A DNA stretch of 64,000 bases, taken from JAPPOI01 sp028818055 (GTDB lineage Bacteria; Pseudomonadota; Alphaproteobacteria; Rhodobacterales; Rhodobacteraceae). Position 1 is the first letter of the stretch. The number at the start of each line of letters is the position of its first letter. Both the position numbers and the translations under genes were made by a program. Below the pieces are notes generated by a model that was not told the DNA's origin, did no database searches, and worked only from the letters and a program-made list of their open reading frames with translations. The stretch spans positions 1,922,001 to 1,986,000 of the forward strand of contig OZ253954.1 in the NCBI GenBank assembly GCA_965267405.1, written 5' to 3'. Below, piece by piece: positions 1 through 8,430 of the stretch.

Positions 1-223
1 AGAAATTATTGCCAAGTGCATTCCAAAACTGCTCAGACCAAATTGGATCGAAAAAGAGCGTTCGGAAGTTCTGAAGGCCGACGTAGATGCGCGTCTGATC
101 AACTTCGCTGTAAAGGGCCAGCCGCAATGTGTTGAACAGAGGGAAAATCATCACAGCCGTGTAAACGAGAACGGCCGGCGCCAGGAACACGACGATGTGC
201 CAGCGGATGCGTGAAGTCGACAT
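1..223 (-). CDS. Sugar ABC transporter permease (MalF type), N-terminal part
   Basis: Only the first 74 codons lie in the window; the gene runs off the left edge. The protein begins MSTSRIRWHIVVFLAPAVLV, a short cytoplasmic tail followed by a first membrane helix (about residues 8-30) ending in a MIFPLFNTL segment. This is the usual start of binding-protein-dependent sugar permeases. It lies 65 bp after a solute-binding protein gene on the same strand, so it is very probably the first of two permeases of an importer co-transcribed with murQ. The substrate is inferred from context to be an amino sugar or muropeptide sugar. Confidence 0.85.
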   Translation of the reverse strand, partial: MSTSRIRWHIVVFLAPAVLVYTAVMIFPLFNTLRLALYSEVDQTRIYVGLQNFRTLFFDPIWSEQFWNALGNNF

Positions 224-288
224 AGAGAGTCTCCGAAGAAGGCTCCCGGGCGGGCGTGCCGCCCAGGAGATGTGCAGCTAAGGGAGGT

Positions 289-1542
289 TTACTGCTGCGG
301 TGCGTACCAGCTCGCCAAACCTGTCTGAAGCTCTTGCCCCAGTTCTGCCGGCGACGAGGTGCCCTTGATCGCTGCTACGGATGCGCCCCAAGTCTCGTTT
401 TCGAGGTTGGGCGTGCCGCGCGACAGGATCTGATATGTTGACCGGATGGTGCTTTCGCACTCGCCGCGCCAGCTGACGAACTCTTTTGCAAGCGGGTCTT
501 CCAGCTCAACCGGAGTATTCGACAGTGGGAAGAAGCCAGGCAGAGCATTGCCAAAGATCGAGGCGAACTCAGGCGAACCAACCCACGCAAGGAATGTCTT
601 GGCAGCATCCGCATTTGCGGTCGCTGCATTCATTCCGATGCCAATGTCTGTGTGGTCAGAGATGTAGCAGGTATCTCCTGCGTTCATGACCGGTGGCTTG
701 AATGCGCCCATTGCGAAATCAGCCTGTGCGTTAAAGCCAGAGATTTCCCATGACCCGGCAGGATAGATCGCTGCACGACCAAGCGTGAACAGGTTCTGGC
801 TGTCGGGATAAGTCTGAGCTTCATAGCCGTCACCCAGATAAGCGCCCCAACGTGCAAGCGTTGCATAAGGAGCAACCCAAGCTTCGTCAGTGAGCTTTTG
901 CTCACCGGCTATCAGTGCACGGCGACCTTCTTCACCCTTCCAGTAGTTTGGACCGATGTTGTTGTATCCCATCGTCGCGGCTTCCCACTGATCGTTGGTG
1001 CCCATCGCCATCGGAATATAGCTGCCGTCTTCTTTGATCACGTCCAGCGCGGCAAAGAACTCGGCTTCAGTGGTTGGAACGTCAATGCCCAATTCGGCGA
1101 AAGCATCGGCGTTATAAATGAAGCCGTGGATGACCGACGCCATTGGGACGCAGAAGGTGGCAGAGCCATCGTCCGTTTGCCATGCAGACTTTGCGACGTC
1201 CGAGAAGTTGCTCATTGCATCCATGTCATCCAGATCAGCAAGATGTCCGGCCTCAAAAAGGGCAAGCGACGCATCAAACGGACGACAGGTGATGATGTCA
1301 CCAGCAGAACCAGCATCCAACTTGGAGTTCAGTACAGCGTTGTACTCCGTTGGCGCAGAAGGCGAGAAGATGACCTTGATGCCCGGGTTCTCGGATTCAA
1401 ATGCCGGAATGATTTTGTCCTGCCAAAGTGCAAGGTCGTCATTGCGCCAGCTTTCGATGGTAATCGTAACGTCCTGTGCCGCTGCATTCGACGCGACAAG
1501 AGCCGTCGTCGCCAGCGCAAGTGCTGTAAATTTGGTTTTCAT
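289..1542 (-). CDS. ABC transporter extracellular sugar-binding protein
   Basis: The 417-residue product begins with a signal peptide (residues 1-22, ending ASNAAA before Gln23) and has the layout of family 1 solute-binding proteins: an early VTITIESWRNDD strand, then IIPAFESENPGIKV. It would capture a sugar in the periplasm and deliver it to the downstream permeases. It sits 23 bp after murQ in the same direction, so the likely ligand is MurNAc, GlcNAc or a small chitin or peptidoglycan fragment. The ligand is an inference from neighbours. Length is normal for the family. Confidence 0.9.
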   Translation of the reverse strand: MKTKFTALALATTALVASNAAAQDVTITIESWRNDDLALWQDKIIPAFESENPGIKVIFSPSAPTEYNAVLNSKLDAGSAGDIITCRPFDASLALFEAGHLADLDDMDAMSNFSDVAKSAWQTDDGSATFCVPMASVIHGFIYNADAFAELGIDVPTTEAEFFAALDVIKEDGSYIPMAMGTNDQWEAATMGYNNIGPNYWKGEEGRRALIAGEQKLTDEAWVAPYATLARWGAYLGDGYEAQTYPDSQNLFTLGRAAIYPAGSWEISGFNAQADFAMGAFKPPVMNAGDTCYISDHTDIGIGMNAATANADAAKTFLAWVGSPEFASIFGNALPGFFPLSNTPVELEDPLAKEFVSWRGECESTIRSTYQILSRGTPNLENETWGASVAAIKGTSSPAELGQELQTGLASWYAPQQ

Positions 1543-1565
1543 GAAGTTTCTCCCAAGTTGAAAGT

Positions 1566-2453
1566 TTATGTGAGCCGCGCCAATGCGGCGCGGAGATTTC
1601 CGTTGGTTTCGCCAAGAACGTCTCGCGCGGCGTCAGAGGGTATTCCTTTGGCGGCAATCAAGATGGCTGGCTTTACATCGCCTTCGGCTTGTTTCAGCGC
1701 CGAATTGGCGTGTGCTTGGTCAACGCCCGCGATCTGGCTCACGATCCCAGCGGCGCGGGCTTGAAGTTTGGCATTGTCGGCGCGGACGTTGACCATCATG
1801 CCGTCGTGGACGTGACCCAGATCGACGGCCATGAGCGTCGACAGCATGTTGAGCGCGATTTTCTGTGCCGTTCCCGCACCCATTCTTGTCGAGCCTGACA
1901 ATACTTCAGGCGGTGTCGCCAAGCAGATCTCATAGTCCGCTTTTTCAAAAAGCGGCACATTCGGGTTGTTGGCGATTGCGATGATTGCCGCACCCTTCGC
2001 TTTGGCAAGTTCAACTGCCGCCATCGTGTAGGGTGTCGTTCCACTGGCCGAAACGGCGATGACAGTGTCCTTGCTGGAAAGGCCGCTCAACGACTGTTCC
2101 AGATCGCCAATTTCGTCTTCGGTATCACCGGGCATTTCGGGACCTGTCGGAAGACCGCCTGCCATGTGAATGAAAATCTGATGCGTTGGAATTGAAAACG
2201 TTCCGCCCAGCTCTTGGGCGTCCGCCGCGGCCATCAACCCTGATGAACCGGCGGCAACGTAATGGAGCGCTCCGCCTTCGCGAATAGATTTGGCCATCGC
2301 GGCGCTTCCGCCGGCGATGCCGTCCAACGCCTCGCGAAGGGAGGTTGCAGCTCGGATCTGGCCCTCGGCCAGCAGCGAAGCGATTTCGACGCGAGGGCGC
2401 TCATCAAGCCCTTTCGCCGCTTCGTGCAATGCCTCTGTCTGAGTTCCAGCCAT
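1566..2453 (-). CDS. murQ: N-acetylmuramic acid 6-phosphate etherase
   Basis: MurQ cleaves the lactyl ether of MurNAc-6-phosphate to give GlcNAc-6-phosphate and D-lactate in the cytoplasm. The 295-residue protein shows the family signatures: an SIS sugar-phosphate domain with SIREGGALHYVAAGSSG near residues 60-75, VIAVSASGTTPYT in the middle, and a STRMGAGTAQK segment. The start is placed at the ATG at 2453 because GAGGGG lies six bases upstream; an in-frame ATG 21 bases earlier has no such site. It opens the leftward transporter operon and is divergent from the kinase gene. A 17-bp operator-like sequence lies 28 bases upstream of the start. Confidence 0.93.
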   Translation of the reverse strand: MAGTQTEALHEAAKGLDERPRVEIASLLAEGQIRAATSLREALDGIAGGSAAMAKSIREGGALHYVAAGSSGLMAAADAQELGGTFSIPTHQIFIHMAGGLPTGPEMPGDTEDEIGDLEQSLSGLSSKDTVIAVSASGTTPYTMAAVELAKAKGAAIIAIANNPNVPLFEKADYEICLATPPEVLSGSTRMGAGTAQKIALNMLSTLMAVDLGHVHDGMMVNVRADNAKLQARAAGIVSQIAGVDQAHANSALKQAEGDVKPAILIAAKGIPSDAARDVLGETNGNLRAALARLT

Positions 2454-2480
2454 GCGAATCCCCTCACAATACAATAAAGC

Positions 2481-2497
2481 ATACCTTTATAATACCT
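2481..2497. promoter_or_regulatory. Operator-like sequence, copy 1 (murQ side)
   Basis: The 17 bases ATACCTTTATAATACCT are the exact reverse complement of 2601-2617. Within the site the octamer ATACCTTT occurs twice, 11 bp apart, so both repeats face the same side of the helix. On the murQ strand it sits between a possible -35 (TAGACA) and a possible -10 (TATGCT). It is the best candidate binding site for the GntR regulator encoded at 3497-4246. Function is inferred. Confidence 0.6.
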
Positions 2498-2600
2498 TTT
2501 GTCTAGCCCCTTAATCTCAGCATCGGAATTCGCCTGAAATTGCCTTGATTTCCAAGAATTTGACCAATTTGGCATCATTTAGGACTTTCATTTCGTCAAT

Positions 2601-2617
2601 AGGTATTATAAAGGTAT
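2601..2617. promoter_or_regulatory. Operator-like sequence, copy 2 (kinase side)
   Basis: AGGTATTATAAAGGTAT is a perfect inverted copy of 2481-2497, with centres 120 bp apart. It ends four bases before the kinase start codon and contains the AAAGG that serves as that gene's ribosome binding site. A repressor bound here would block both transcription and, on DNA, the region encoding the translation start. The two-copy layout would also allow looping across the divergent promoter region. Confidence 0.6.
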
Positions 2618-2621
2618 TGTC

Positions 2622-3500
2622 ATGAATGAATCACGCATCCCACGATTTCTGGCAATTGACGGCGGTGGCACGCGGTGCCGGCTGTCGTTTTGCTCGGGTG
2701 GAGCTGTGCGATCTGTCGAGACCGGGCCAGCAAACGTTTCAACTGATTTGGATGGCGCGGTCATTGCAATCAAAACCGGATTGAAGGAACTTGCTGAACT
2801 ATCAGGCTTTGATGAAGCAAGTTTGCTGGAGGCCCCAGCGTTTGTCGGCCTTGCAGGGATGTCTGGAAAAACCATCAAAGACGATCTGCGTGCCAGGCTG
2901 TCATTTGCACGCATTCGTATCGAAGATGACCGACCGGCCGCGCTTCGTGGTGCGCTGGGATCCAAAGATGGCGTCATCGCGCATTGTGGGACCGGTTCGT
3001 TCTTTGCATCCCAGATCGATGGCAGAATGAAGTTTGCCGGCGGCTGGGGCAGCGTCCTTGCAGACGAGGCGTCGGCAAGTTGGCTTGGGAAGTCCGCGCT
3101 TCGCATGACTTTGGCAGTCGTCGATCAAACTGCGCCACCGTCCGAGCTTACCGAAAAGATTCTCAGGGATTATGACGGAGCCACTGGCATCGTGCGGTTT
3201 GCCGGTTCTGCTGGACCTCTGGAATTTGGTGCTCTGGCACCCCTCGTCACAGCCTTCGCAAAAAGGGATGACGCCGTGGCCCAAGCGATCATGGGAAAGG
3301 GCGCTCAGCATATCGCCGAAGTCCTGCCAAAAATCGGCTGGAAAAGTGGATTGCCCATCTGTCTTACCGGCGGGCTCGGACCGGAATTCAAGCCATACCT
3401 TCCCGCCAACATGCGAACTGACATCATCGAACCCATTGCCGCGCCGCTGGACGGCGCACTGATGTTGGCTCAGGATTTTGCAACGGAGATCGCAGCATGA
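2622..3500 (+). CDS. BadF/BcrA-type amino-sugar kinase (GlcNAc/MurNAc kinase)
   Basis: The 292-residue protein belongs to the BadF/BadG/BcrA ATPase fold (ASKHA superfamily). It has the phosphate-1 motif IDGGGTR at residues 12-18, a second phosphate loop HCGTGSFF near residue 122, GGWGSVLADEAS after it, and a late CLTGGLG adenosine loop. Relatives phosphorylate GlcNAc or glucosamine, and the clostridial member MurK phosphorylates both MurNAc and GlcNAc. With murQ and nagA on either side it would supply the 6-phosphates both enzymes need. Its stop overlaps the next gene's start (ATGA), so it is translationally coupled to the regulator. Confidence 0.85.
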   Translation: MNESRIPRFLAIDGGGTRCRLSFCSGGAVRSVETGPANVSTDLDGAVIAIKTGLKELAELSGFDEASLLEAPAFVGLAGMSGKTIKDDLRARLSFARIRIEDDRPAALRGALGSKDGVIAHCGTGSFFASQIDGRMKFAGGWGSVLADEASASWLGKSALRMTLAVVDQTAPPSELTEKILRDYDGATGIVRFAGSAGPLEFGALAPLVTAFAKRDDAVAQAIMGKGAQHIAEVLPKIGWKSGLPICLTGGLGPEFKPYLPANMRTDIIEPIAAPLDGALMLAQDFATEIAA

Positions 3501-4246
3501 GCGCCGCCGAATTTCTTCGTCCCGAAAGCTGGCTCGGCGCAGCGTCCGGCCCCCGCTATGTCCAACTTCGAAGACGTCTCGAGGCAGGGATTGAATCGGG
3601 CGTATTGCCGCCAAACTCGTCTCTACCGCCCGAACGCGAGATTGCCGAGATCACCGATCTTTCTCGTGTGACTGTTCGCAAGGCCATTCAGGAACTTGTT
3701 CAGGAAGGCCTGATCGAACAGCGGCAAGGATCGGGTTCATTCATTCGCGAGCCACTGGCCCGAATGGAGCAATCGCTGTCGCATCTCACGTCGTTTACCG
3801 AAGACATGGCAAACCGTGGGCTTGATACGACGTCGCGCTGGTTAGAACGCGGTCTTTTCATGCCAACGCCCGCGGAAGTTTCGGCCTTGGGCTTAAATGA
3901 CGGCGAGCAGGTTGCGCGCATATACCGACTTCGCGAAGCGGGCGGTCGGCCCATGGCCTTGGAACGCGCAGCCTTACCGCTTGATATCCTCCCAAACCCG
4001 CTTGAAGTGACAACGTCCCTTTATGACGTGCTTGAGCAACTGGGCAATCGGCCAGTCAGCGCCGTTCAGAAGATTTCAGCTGTTAATCTTGAGGCGCGCG
4101 AGGCTGATTTGCTTGGGGTTGCCGAAGGTGCAGCCGGTCTGAGCATAGAAAGGGTTTCCCACTTGAAAGACGGACGAGTCGCCGAATTGACGCGGTCGCT
4201 CTATCGGGGTGATGCCTATGATTTCGTCGCCGAGTTGCGCCTGTAA
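3497..4246 (+). CDS. GntR/HutC-family transcriptional regulator
   Basis: A 249-residue regulator with an N-terminal winged helix (about residues 20-95, including PPEREIAEITDLSRVTVRKA and RQGSGSFI) and a C-terminal UTRA effector domain (about 105-245, with ARIYRLREAGGRPMALERA). UTRA proteins of the NagR/NagQ/DasR kind sense amino-sugar phosphates. Its position inside the operon indicates local, probably autoregulatory, control through the paired sites at 2481-2497 and 2601-2617. GlcNAc-6-phosphate or glucosamine-6-phosphate as effector is an inference. Confidence 0.9.
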   Translation: MSAAEFLRPESWLGAASGPRYVQLRRRLEAGIESGVLPPNSSLPPEREIAEITDLSRVTVRKAIQELVQEGLIEQRQGSGSFIREPLARMEQSLSHLTSFTEDMANRGLDTTSRWLERGLFMPTPAEVSALGLNDGEQVARIYRLREAGGRPMALERAALPLDILPNPLEVTTSLYDVLEQLGNRPVSAVQKISAVNLEAREADLLGVAEGAAGLSIERVSHLKDGRVAELTRSLYRGDAYDFVAELRL

Positions 4247-4264
4247 CGCGAAAGGTTCTTCATT

Positions 4265-5293
4265 ATGGCGTTTGCAAAGACCCAAATGCGTCGAGAGATC
4301 GATGAAATCCCTGAAGCTGTTGAACGGCTCTTGAGCAATGGCGGCGGCGCGATTGCCTCCGCTGCTGAACGGGCGCGCCAATTGAATCCGCGTTTCTTGC
4401 TGTCCGTCGCACGCGGCTCATCCGACCACGCATGCACCTATCTGAAGTATTCAAGCGAATTGCTTCTGAAGCGACCGATGGCGTCCGTCGGCCCTTCAGT
4501 CACATCCATTTACGGCGCGGAACTGGAAGCTGAGGGCGCACTTTGCCTCTCGGTTTCGCAGTCGGGGCAAAGCCCAGACATTGTGCGTATGACGGATGCA
4601 CTTCGCGATTCCGGGGCACTGACCGTCGCCATTACGAATGAGCCCGGCTCTAGACTGGCCAAGGTCGCAAACGAGACACTTAGCATTCACGCAGGCCCGG
4701 AACTAAGTGTCGCTGCCACGAAAACCTTCGTCACGTCTTTGGTTGCTGGGCTTTGGCTGATCGCTGAAATCAAACAGGATGGTCAGTTGCTTTCGGCGAT
4801 CCACAAGTTGCCGCAATATTTGGAAGCCGCAACCCGATGCGATTGGTCGATGGCGATCGGGGCGATCGATGGCCGTTCACTTTTCACGCTGGGCCGCGGA
4901 CCTTCTTGGGCGATCTCGAATGAAGCAGCGCTGAAGTTCAAGGAAACCTGCCTGATTCACGCTGAAAGCTATTCGTCCGCCGAAGTTCTGCATGGGCCTG
5001 TCTCTATTGTGGAACGTGGATTTCCGGTCATTGCCTTCGCGGCGGCCGATGCGGCCGAAACCAGCCTGGCCGAAACTGCCGATGAACTGGCAGGAAAGGG
5101 CGCCCAGGTCTTTGCTGTCACGAACAAAGTAAGCAAAGCATCGCAACTTCCGCATGTTCGCACAGGCCACTGGTTGACGGATCCAATTTCGGCGATCATT
5201 TCATTTTATGGTTTGGTGGAAAGTGTCGCGGTGAGACGCGGTATCAATCCTGACGCTCCACGCCATCTAAACAAGGTTACCGAAACGGTATGA
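4265..5293 (+). CDS. SIS-domain glucosamine-6-phosphate deaminase (NagB-II type)
   Basis: The 342-residue protein consists of two SIS domains without the glutaminase domain of GlmS. The first contains SVARGSSDHACTYLKY and LSVSQSGQSPD; the second contains FTLGRGPSW, AALKFKETC and AESYSSAEVLHGP, resembling the isomerase half of GlmS. Such stand-alone proteins next to nagA act as NagB-II deaminases, converting glucosamine-6-phosphate to fructose-6-phosphate and ammonia. The nagA start overlaps its stop (ATGA). An isomerase of another phosphosugar remains possible, but context argues strongly for GlcNAc catabolism. Confidence 0.88.
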   Translation: MAFAKTQMRREIDEIPEAVERLLSNGGGAIASAAERARQLNPRFLLSVARGSSDHACTYLKYSSELLLKRPMASVGPSVTSIYGAELEAEGALCLSVSQSGQSPDIVRMTDALRDSGALTVAITNEPGSRLAKVANETLSIHAGPELSVAATKTFVTSLVAGLWLIAEIKQDGQLLSAIHKLPQYLEAATRCDWSMAIGAIDGRSLFTLGRGPSWAISNEAALKFKETCLIHAESYSSAEVLHGPVSIVERGFPVIAFAAADAAETSLAETADELAGKGAQVFAVTNKVSKASQLPHVRTGHWLTDPISAIISFYGLVESVAVRRGINPDAPRHLNKVTETV

Positions 5294-6435
5294 CCGACAG
5301 AGCAGTCACATTTCGAAACGGTGAAATTTTTGACGGCACGTCCTTGCATAGCGGTCATGCCATTCGTTTTGTTGATGGCGAGGCGGACGAATTCGGACCT
5401 GAAGCCGATGTTGGGAATGTCGGGGAGATCGTTGAACTCGGTGGCGACATACTCAGCCCGGGATATGTCGACCTTCAAGTGAATGGCGGCGGCGGCGTCA
5501 TGTTCAATGATGACCCGTCCGTTGAAACCTTAAAGCGAATTGCGCAGGCACACCGTGGGCTCGGGGTCGCGAAGTTTTTGCCAACCTTGATCACCGACAC
5601 ACCAGACATCACGCGCGCGGCTATCGAAGCGGCTGTCGAGGCAGTGCAGGCCGGGGTGGTCGGCGTATCGGGACTCCACCTTGAGGGACCGCATCTTTCT
5701 GTGTCCCGCAAGGGTGCGCACGACGCTGCGATGATCCGTCCGATGGAAGCAACTGACTTGCAGCAGTTGTTGGACGCCGCGAAGCGTTTGCCGTTGCTCA
5801 AAGTCACCGTGGCGCCGGAAAGTGTATCCGAGGATCAGGTTGCTGCGATGGTCAAAGCCGGGATTCTGGTTTCGCTCGGCCACACCGATGCCAGCTATGA
5901 CACCTGCTGCCGCTACTTCGCGGCAGGAGCAAGCGTTGTCACCCATCTGTTCAACGCGATGAGCCAAATGGGAAATCGCGAGCCGGGATTGGTTGGCGCG
6001 GCGCTCGCCTCCGGCACAGTATCAACCGGCTTGATCGCTGACGGTGTTCACGTGCACCCGGCTACGGTTCAGGCCGCGTGGTGCGCAAAGGAAAAACCAG
6101 GCCGGATCTTCCTCGTCAGCGATGCCATGGCTGTCGCCGGTACGGACCTTGAAGCATTTGAGCTTGGCGGTCGCAGTATTCAAAGACGAAATGGCACTTT
6201 GACTTTGGCTGACGGCACGCTTGCTGGGGCTGATCTGGATTTAACAACGGCCATCAAAGTTATGGTCGAACAGGTCGGCGTATCGCTTGAAGCAGCGCTT
6301 CAGTCGGCGACCTCTGTTCCTGCCTCGTTGATTGGCAAATGGGACGTCGGCTCAACTCAGCCAAACTTGCAGTTGGCTGATATGGTGCGCATTAAGTCTG
6401 ATCTGACCAGCGCGGCTTTTTTAGACGCGGTTTAA
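5290..6435 (+). CDS. nagA: N-acetylglucosamine-6-phosphate deacetylase
   Basis: NagA removes the acetyl group from GlcNAc-6-phosphate. The 381-residue amidohydrolase has the expected landmarks: GYVDLQVNGGGG (about 58-69), GLHLEGPHLS with the metal-binding Glu, SLGHTDASYD, THLFNAMSQM, and LVSDAMAVAG with the catalytic Asp. Length is normal. It is the last gene of the kinase-regulator-deaminase-deacetylase operon, and its stop is separated by one base from the stop of the convergent methylase gene. Confidence 0.95.
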   Translation: MTDRAVTFRNGEIFDGTSLHSGHAIRFVDGEADEFGPEADVGNVGEIVELGGDILSPGYVDLQVNGGGGVMFNDDPSVETLKRIAQAHRGLGVAKFLPTLITDTPDITRAAIEAAVEAVQAGVVGVSGLHLEGPHLSVSRKGAHDAAMIRPMEATDLQQLLDAAKRLPLLKVTVAPESVSEDQVAAMVKAGILVSLGHTDASYDTCCRYFAAGASVVTHLFNAMSQMGNREPGLVGAALASGTVSTGLIADGVHVHPATVQAAWCAKEKPGRIFLVSDAMAVAGTDLEAFELGGRSIQRRNGTLTLADGTLAGADLDLTTAIKVMVEQVGVSLEAALQSATSVPASLIGKWDVGSTQPNLQLADMVRIKSDLTSAAFLDAV

Positions 6436-6436
6436 G

Positions 6437-7078
6437 CTATTCTGCCGCAACGCCAGAGTTGTGGGCGTATGTATCCCAATCCGGCTTGTAATCAGCATCC
6501 GCCTGATTGCCCCAAACGGTCCATCCATCGCGAACGCCACGGCCAAATAACTCAAGGTACGGCCCCCACGAACAACCCTCGATGATCTCGTACTGTTCGT
6601 CTGGCTTTCGGGAGTGCTCGCGCTTGCGGCTTTGGATCATGTTGACTTGGCGACGACCCATCGCCTCGGTCCGAACGTTCTTGCCGCGCGTTCCGAACAA
6701 CAGAACTTCGGTGACATTCCGGAAGTAAAATCCGACACCACGTCCGTCCGATCCGCCGTCTTTTCGGACCTTGTGCCAAATGATGTTTGATTTGTACTCG
6801 AAGCCCCAGGCATTCAGAACCTGCAATCCTTCGGGCAAAAGTGCATTCGGCACCCAAAGATAACAATGTGCACGATCTTCAAGATGCTCGGCGACGGGTA
6901 ACGCGCAAATCTCATCCAGTTCCATTGTTGGATATCGGGCAAGGCGCTTGTGCTCGGGCGCAACTTTGCCGGTGCGATTCACGAACCGCCACGGCGGATC
7001 AGCCAGAACGGTCCCAAACCGGTCGCCGTTCAGGAAATTTCCCAGATCTTGCGCTGCGTCCTGCCCCATGGCCAACAT
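6437..7078 (-). CDS. MT-A70 family adenine-N6 methyltransferase
   Basis: A 213-residue protein with the MT-A70 hallmark DPPW in GTVLADPPWRF (residues 22-32), then HCYLWVPNALL, IIWHKVRKDG and a closing LELFGRGVRDGWTVWGNQ. Bacterial members are mostly DNA adenine methyltransferases of phage, plasmid or orphan chromosomal origin. No restriction endonuclease, specificity subunit or phage gene is adjacent, so this looks like an orphan. The target sequence cannot be read from the gene. A ParB/Srm-like partner is absent. Confidence 0.85.
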   Translation of the reverse strand: MLAMGQDAAQDLGNFLNGDRFGTVLADPPWRFVNRTGKVAPEHKRLARYPTMELDEICALPVAEHLEDRAHCYLWVPNALLPEGLQVLNAWGFEYKSNIIWHKVRKDGGSDGRGVGFYFRNVTEVLLFGTRGKNVRTEAMGRRQVNMIQSRKREHSRKPDEQYEIIEGCSWGPYLELFGRGVRDGWTVWGNQADADYKPDWDTYAHNSGVAAE

Positions 7079-7150
7079 GATGGATTGTCCGCTCCCTCAA
7101 CACCAGTGGAACATTATGCGAACATTTGCCAATTTGCAATTAGACTTCGC

Positions 7151-7873
7151 TCAGACCGGTTCGGTCGCGTTCAATCGTTCATCAATCATCTGACCGATCG
7201 CTTTCAGTTTGGCAGCAGAGAGCGGTTTTCCCGACCCACGCGCCGTCACGACGTCATCCACCGCGGCTTCAAGCACCGCATCACGCGCGCTTTTCGCAAC
7301 GCCGATCAGGAAAGTCATCAGGTAATCCAGGGTTGCTTCGTCGGAATTGGGCGTCAGCAATTCTGCCGCCAATGCGAAATCGTCCCTTAGCGCGATGCGA
7401 TCTGGTTCAACCCGGTCGACGTCGACGGATCTCAGTTTCGACGGGCGGGCATTGTTCGGCAGGTGGGTCAAAATGGCTTGCTGGAACGCCATGATCGAAG
7501 TGATCGGCTTGCTCAAAAATCCATGTGCGCCTGCGGCCATCACGTCCGGTTCAAGCATGTCGTCACCTGAAATGCCCAAAACCACCGAGATCGGGGAATC
7601 CGAATGGGTAAGTTGTTCGATCAGCTCAAGTCCTGATCCATCCGGCAATCCGACGTCGACAACCGCAATACCTGGGCGGTAGCTGCGCAAATGTCGCTCG
7701 GCCGATGCAAGACTATCTGCACGGCGAATGCGTGCACCCGACCTTTGGCAAATCATCCGAAGTGCCTCGCAGGCAAAACGGCTATCTTCGACCATCAACA
7801 CGGTCTGACCAAGAAGGGGTCGCTCGGCCGTGGGGGGACGACTCATCAGAAAGTCTTCGAGTGTTTCGGGCAC
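7151..7873 (-). CDS. Response regulator (REC domain) with unassigned C-terminal region
   Basis: The N-terminal receiver domain (about residues 20-135) carries the acidic pair in VLMVEDSRF, the phospho-acceptor Asp in AVVDVGLPDGSG, and a late FLSKPIT with the conserved Lys. The remaining ~100 residues are helical and match no output domain I recognise; there is no obvious helix-turn-helix or GGDEF motif. A GTG start at 7873 is preferred because AAGGAG lies eight bases upstream. No histidine kinase is nearby, so the partner is encoded elsewhere. Confidence 0.75.
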   Translation of the reverse strand: MPETLEDFLMSRPPTAERPLLGQTVLMVEDSRFACEALRMICQRSGARIRRADSLASAERHLRSYRPGIAVVDVGLPDGSGLELIEQLTHSDSPISVVLGISGDDMLEPDVMAAGAHGFLSKPITSIMAFQQAILTHLPNNARPSKLRSVDVDRVEPDRIALRDDFALAAELLTPNSDEATLDYLMTFLIGVAKSARDAVLEAAVDDVVTARGSGKPLSAAKLKAIGQMIDERLNATEPV

Positions 7874-8025
7874 TGCCAACGCTCCTTCTGATCTGACGTT
7901 TCACTCGTGCGATCATCCGACCGCATAGCTAACGAAGGATTAAAACAGGCAACGAAATGCGGCTCCTTGTCACTTGCCCGCAATCTGAGGCCACGGCATA
8001 ACCCGCCAAACGTCAGGAGACTTAC

Positions 8026-8430
8026 ATGATCGGAAAGCTCAACCACGTGGCCATCGCCGTTCCGGACCTTGAGGCCGCCGCCGCGCAATACCGCGACACG
8101 CTTGGTGCAGAAGTCGGCCCGCCACAAGACGAGCCCGATCATGGCGTGACGGTCGTTTTCATTACGCTGCCCAACACCAAGATCGAGCTTCTTTATCCAT
8201 TGGGTGATAATTCTCCGATCGCGGGCTTCCTTGAAAAGAACCCATCAGGCGGCATTCATCACATCTGCTACGAAGTCGAAGACATCACGGCTGCCGCGCT
8301 AAAGCTCACGACGGCTGGCGCGCGCGTGCTCGGCGACGGAAATCCAAAGATCGGAGCGCACGGCAAACCGGTTCTCTTCCTTCATCCAAAAGACTTCAAC
8401 GGCACTCTGGTTGAACTGGAAGAAGTCTGA
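8026..8430 (+). CDS. mce: Methylmalonyl-CoA epimerase
   Basis: A 134-residue vicinal-oxygen-chelate protein that interconverts the R and S epimers of methylmalonyl-CoA in propionyl-CoA catabolism. Diagnostic stretches are KLNHVAIAVPDLEAAAAQYR with the first metal His, FITLPNTKIELLYPLG, GGIHHICYEVEDI, and a C-terminal HPKDFNGTLVELEE with the last metal Glu. AGGAG lies six bases before the ATG. Its stop overlaps the start of the downstream DUF1467 gene (TGATG), a common pairing in Rhodobacterales. Confidence 0.93.
   Translation: MIGKLNHVAIAVPDLEAAAAQYRDTLGAEVGPPQDEPDHGVTVVFITLPNTKIELLYPLGDNSPIAGFLEKNPSGGIHHICYEVEDITAAALKLTTAGARVLGDGNPKIGAHGKPVLFLHPKDFNGTLVELEEV

Noticed and set aside
898..1764. 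288-codon plus-strand frame over the binding-protein and murQ genes
   Set aside because: It is a shadow of two well-supported genes on the other strand.
2901..3614. 237-codon minus-strand frame over the kinase gene
   Set aside because: Antisense shadow of the kinase and the start of the GntR gene; no motifs.
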